DNA of 6,415 nt from positions 1-6,415 of the forward strand of contig CAZBWN010000063.1 of NCBI GenBank assembly GCA_964495905.1, given 5' to 3'. Position 1 is the first letter of the stretch. The number at the start of each line of letters is the position of its first letter. Position numbers and translations under genes: made by a program. The notes under the pieces are model-generated. The model saw only the letters and a program-made list of their open reading frames with translations. It had not been told where the DNA came from and searched no databases. The DNA is from CAJBLF01 sp964495905. Lineage in GTDB: Bacteria > Patescibacteriota > Gracilibacteria > Absconditabacterales > Absconditicoccaceae. This document shows positions 6,058 to 6,415 of the stretch, in pieces.

Positions 6058-6415
6058 ATATTCAGCTTGGTACAGTAATGATAAGCGTTCCAGAGTATTG
6101 ACCTACTGCTTGATAAGCAGGGATGTTTATCTGAAGATCTACTTGTGATGTCTGTATTTTACATACTTCACCCACACCTCCTATTTTTCATAGGATAGGA
6201 GTATCTACACCGATAGGAGTTCGTGCATTCAATGAAGATCAAGCGTTAGGAGTACATGCTCATTGCACTACTGCTGCTGCAGGATTTTTGATAGACACAT
6301 TGCTTCATGCAATAGAATGGCTAGGATTATTAGTGAAGACATTGAGAAGATCACTGGATTGGATGCTTAGATTTCGTGTCGTACCATTTCCTTGGAGATC
6401 ATTACAGAACCATGG
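6056..6415 (-). CDS. C-terminal part of a putative secreted beta-rich surface protein (5' end outside the window; UGA = Gly)
   Basis: This frame is open from the right edge of the window to TAA at 6056-6058, giving 119 residues of C terminus. It passes five UGA codons (plus-strand positions 6062, 6188, 6239, 6260 and 6305), which is why no standard-code frame is apparent. The composition is typical of an exported beta-sandwich: rich in Ser, Thr, Asn, Gly, Val and Pro, with few charges and three cysteines. The pattern GNGTTRNLSIQSSDL, then GSNVSIKNP, and the closing strand GQYSGTLIITVP recall WxL-like and other cell-surface adhesin domains. That resemblance is by eye and weak. The signal peptide, if any, lies outside the window. 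The gene is convergent with mutL and shares its terminator. Confidence 0.7.

Noticed and set aside
667..6415. UGA read as tryptophan (code 4, as in Mycoplasma)
   Set aside because: It would place Trp in the MutL DDGSG motif and on the conserved FKBP glycines 30 and 91; tryptophan in these proteins is encoded by TGG.
1..6415. tRNA, rRNA, CRISPR arrays or transposase genes
   Set aside because: I saw no cloverleaf, rRNA signature, regularly spaced repeat-spacer array or transposase motif on either strand.

Overview
The window most likely comes from a bacterium that reads UGA as glycine (genetic code 25), as described for Absconditabacteria (SR1) and Gracilibacteria (BD1-5) of the candidate phyla radiation. 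Under the standard code most genes here look shattered. With UGA read as glycine, five reading frames become continuous through 24 in-frame UGA codons. Several of these fall on glycines that are conserved in well-known families, above all the DxGxG ATP-binding motif of MutL. All six genes end in TAA or TAG and none in TGA. The sequence is AT-rich and no start codon has a recognisable Shine-Dalgarno sequence.

Layout. Positions 1-101 are a homopolymer-rich, non-biological-looking stretch, probably a contig-end artefact. On the minus strand, reading from high to low coordinates, are four genes: a small single-pass membrane protein (3952-3539), a lipoprotein FKBP/SlyD-type prolyl isomerase (3397-2894), a 733-residue protein that I do not recognise (2868-667), and the ribonucleotide reductase repressor nrdR (536-102). 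On the plus strand mutL (4203-5960) diverges from the membrane-protein gene. A strong bidirectional terminator (5998-6057) separates mutL from a convergent minus-strand gene that runs off the right edge (6056-6415). That last gene encodes the C-terminal part of what looks like a secreted beta-rich surface protein.

The spacers are not empty. They carry two families of AT-rich imperfect palindromes, each present twice. One family (3410-3494 and 4113-4197) keeps an exact 85-bp length with near-identical arms and an unrelated central 25 bp. The other (about 562-653 and 3959-4048) has TTAATAA-type arms around a conserved CGGTATT core and lies just upstream of two minus-strand starts. They look like dispersed MITE/REP-like elements that also form part of the leaders of mutL, nrdR and the membrane-protein gene.

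Functionally the genes do not form one pathway. They cover DNA mismatch repair (mutL), control of dNTP synthesis (nrdR), folding of exported protein (FKBP lipoprotein), and membrane or surface proteins of unknown role. The FKBP gene and the 733-residue gene are only 25 bp apart and are probably co-transcribed.
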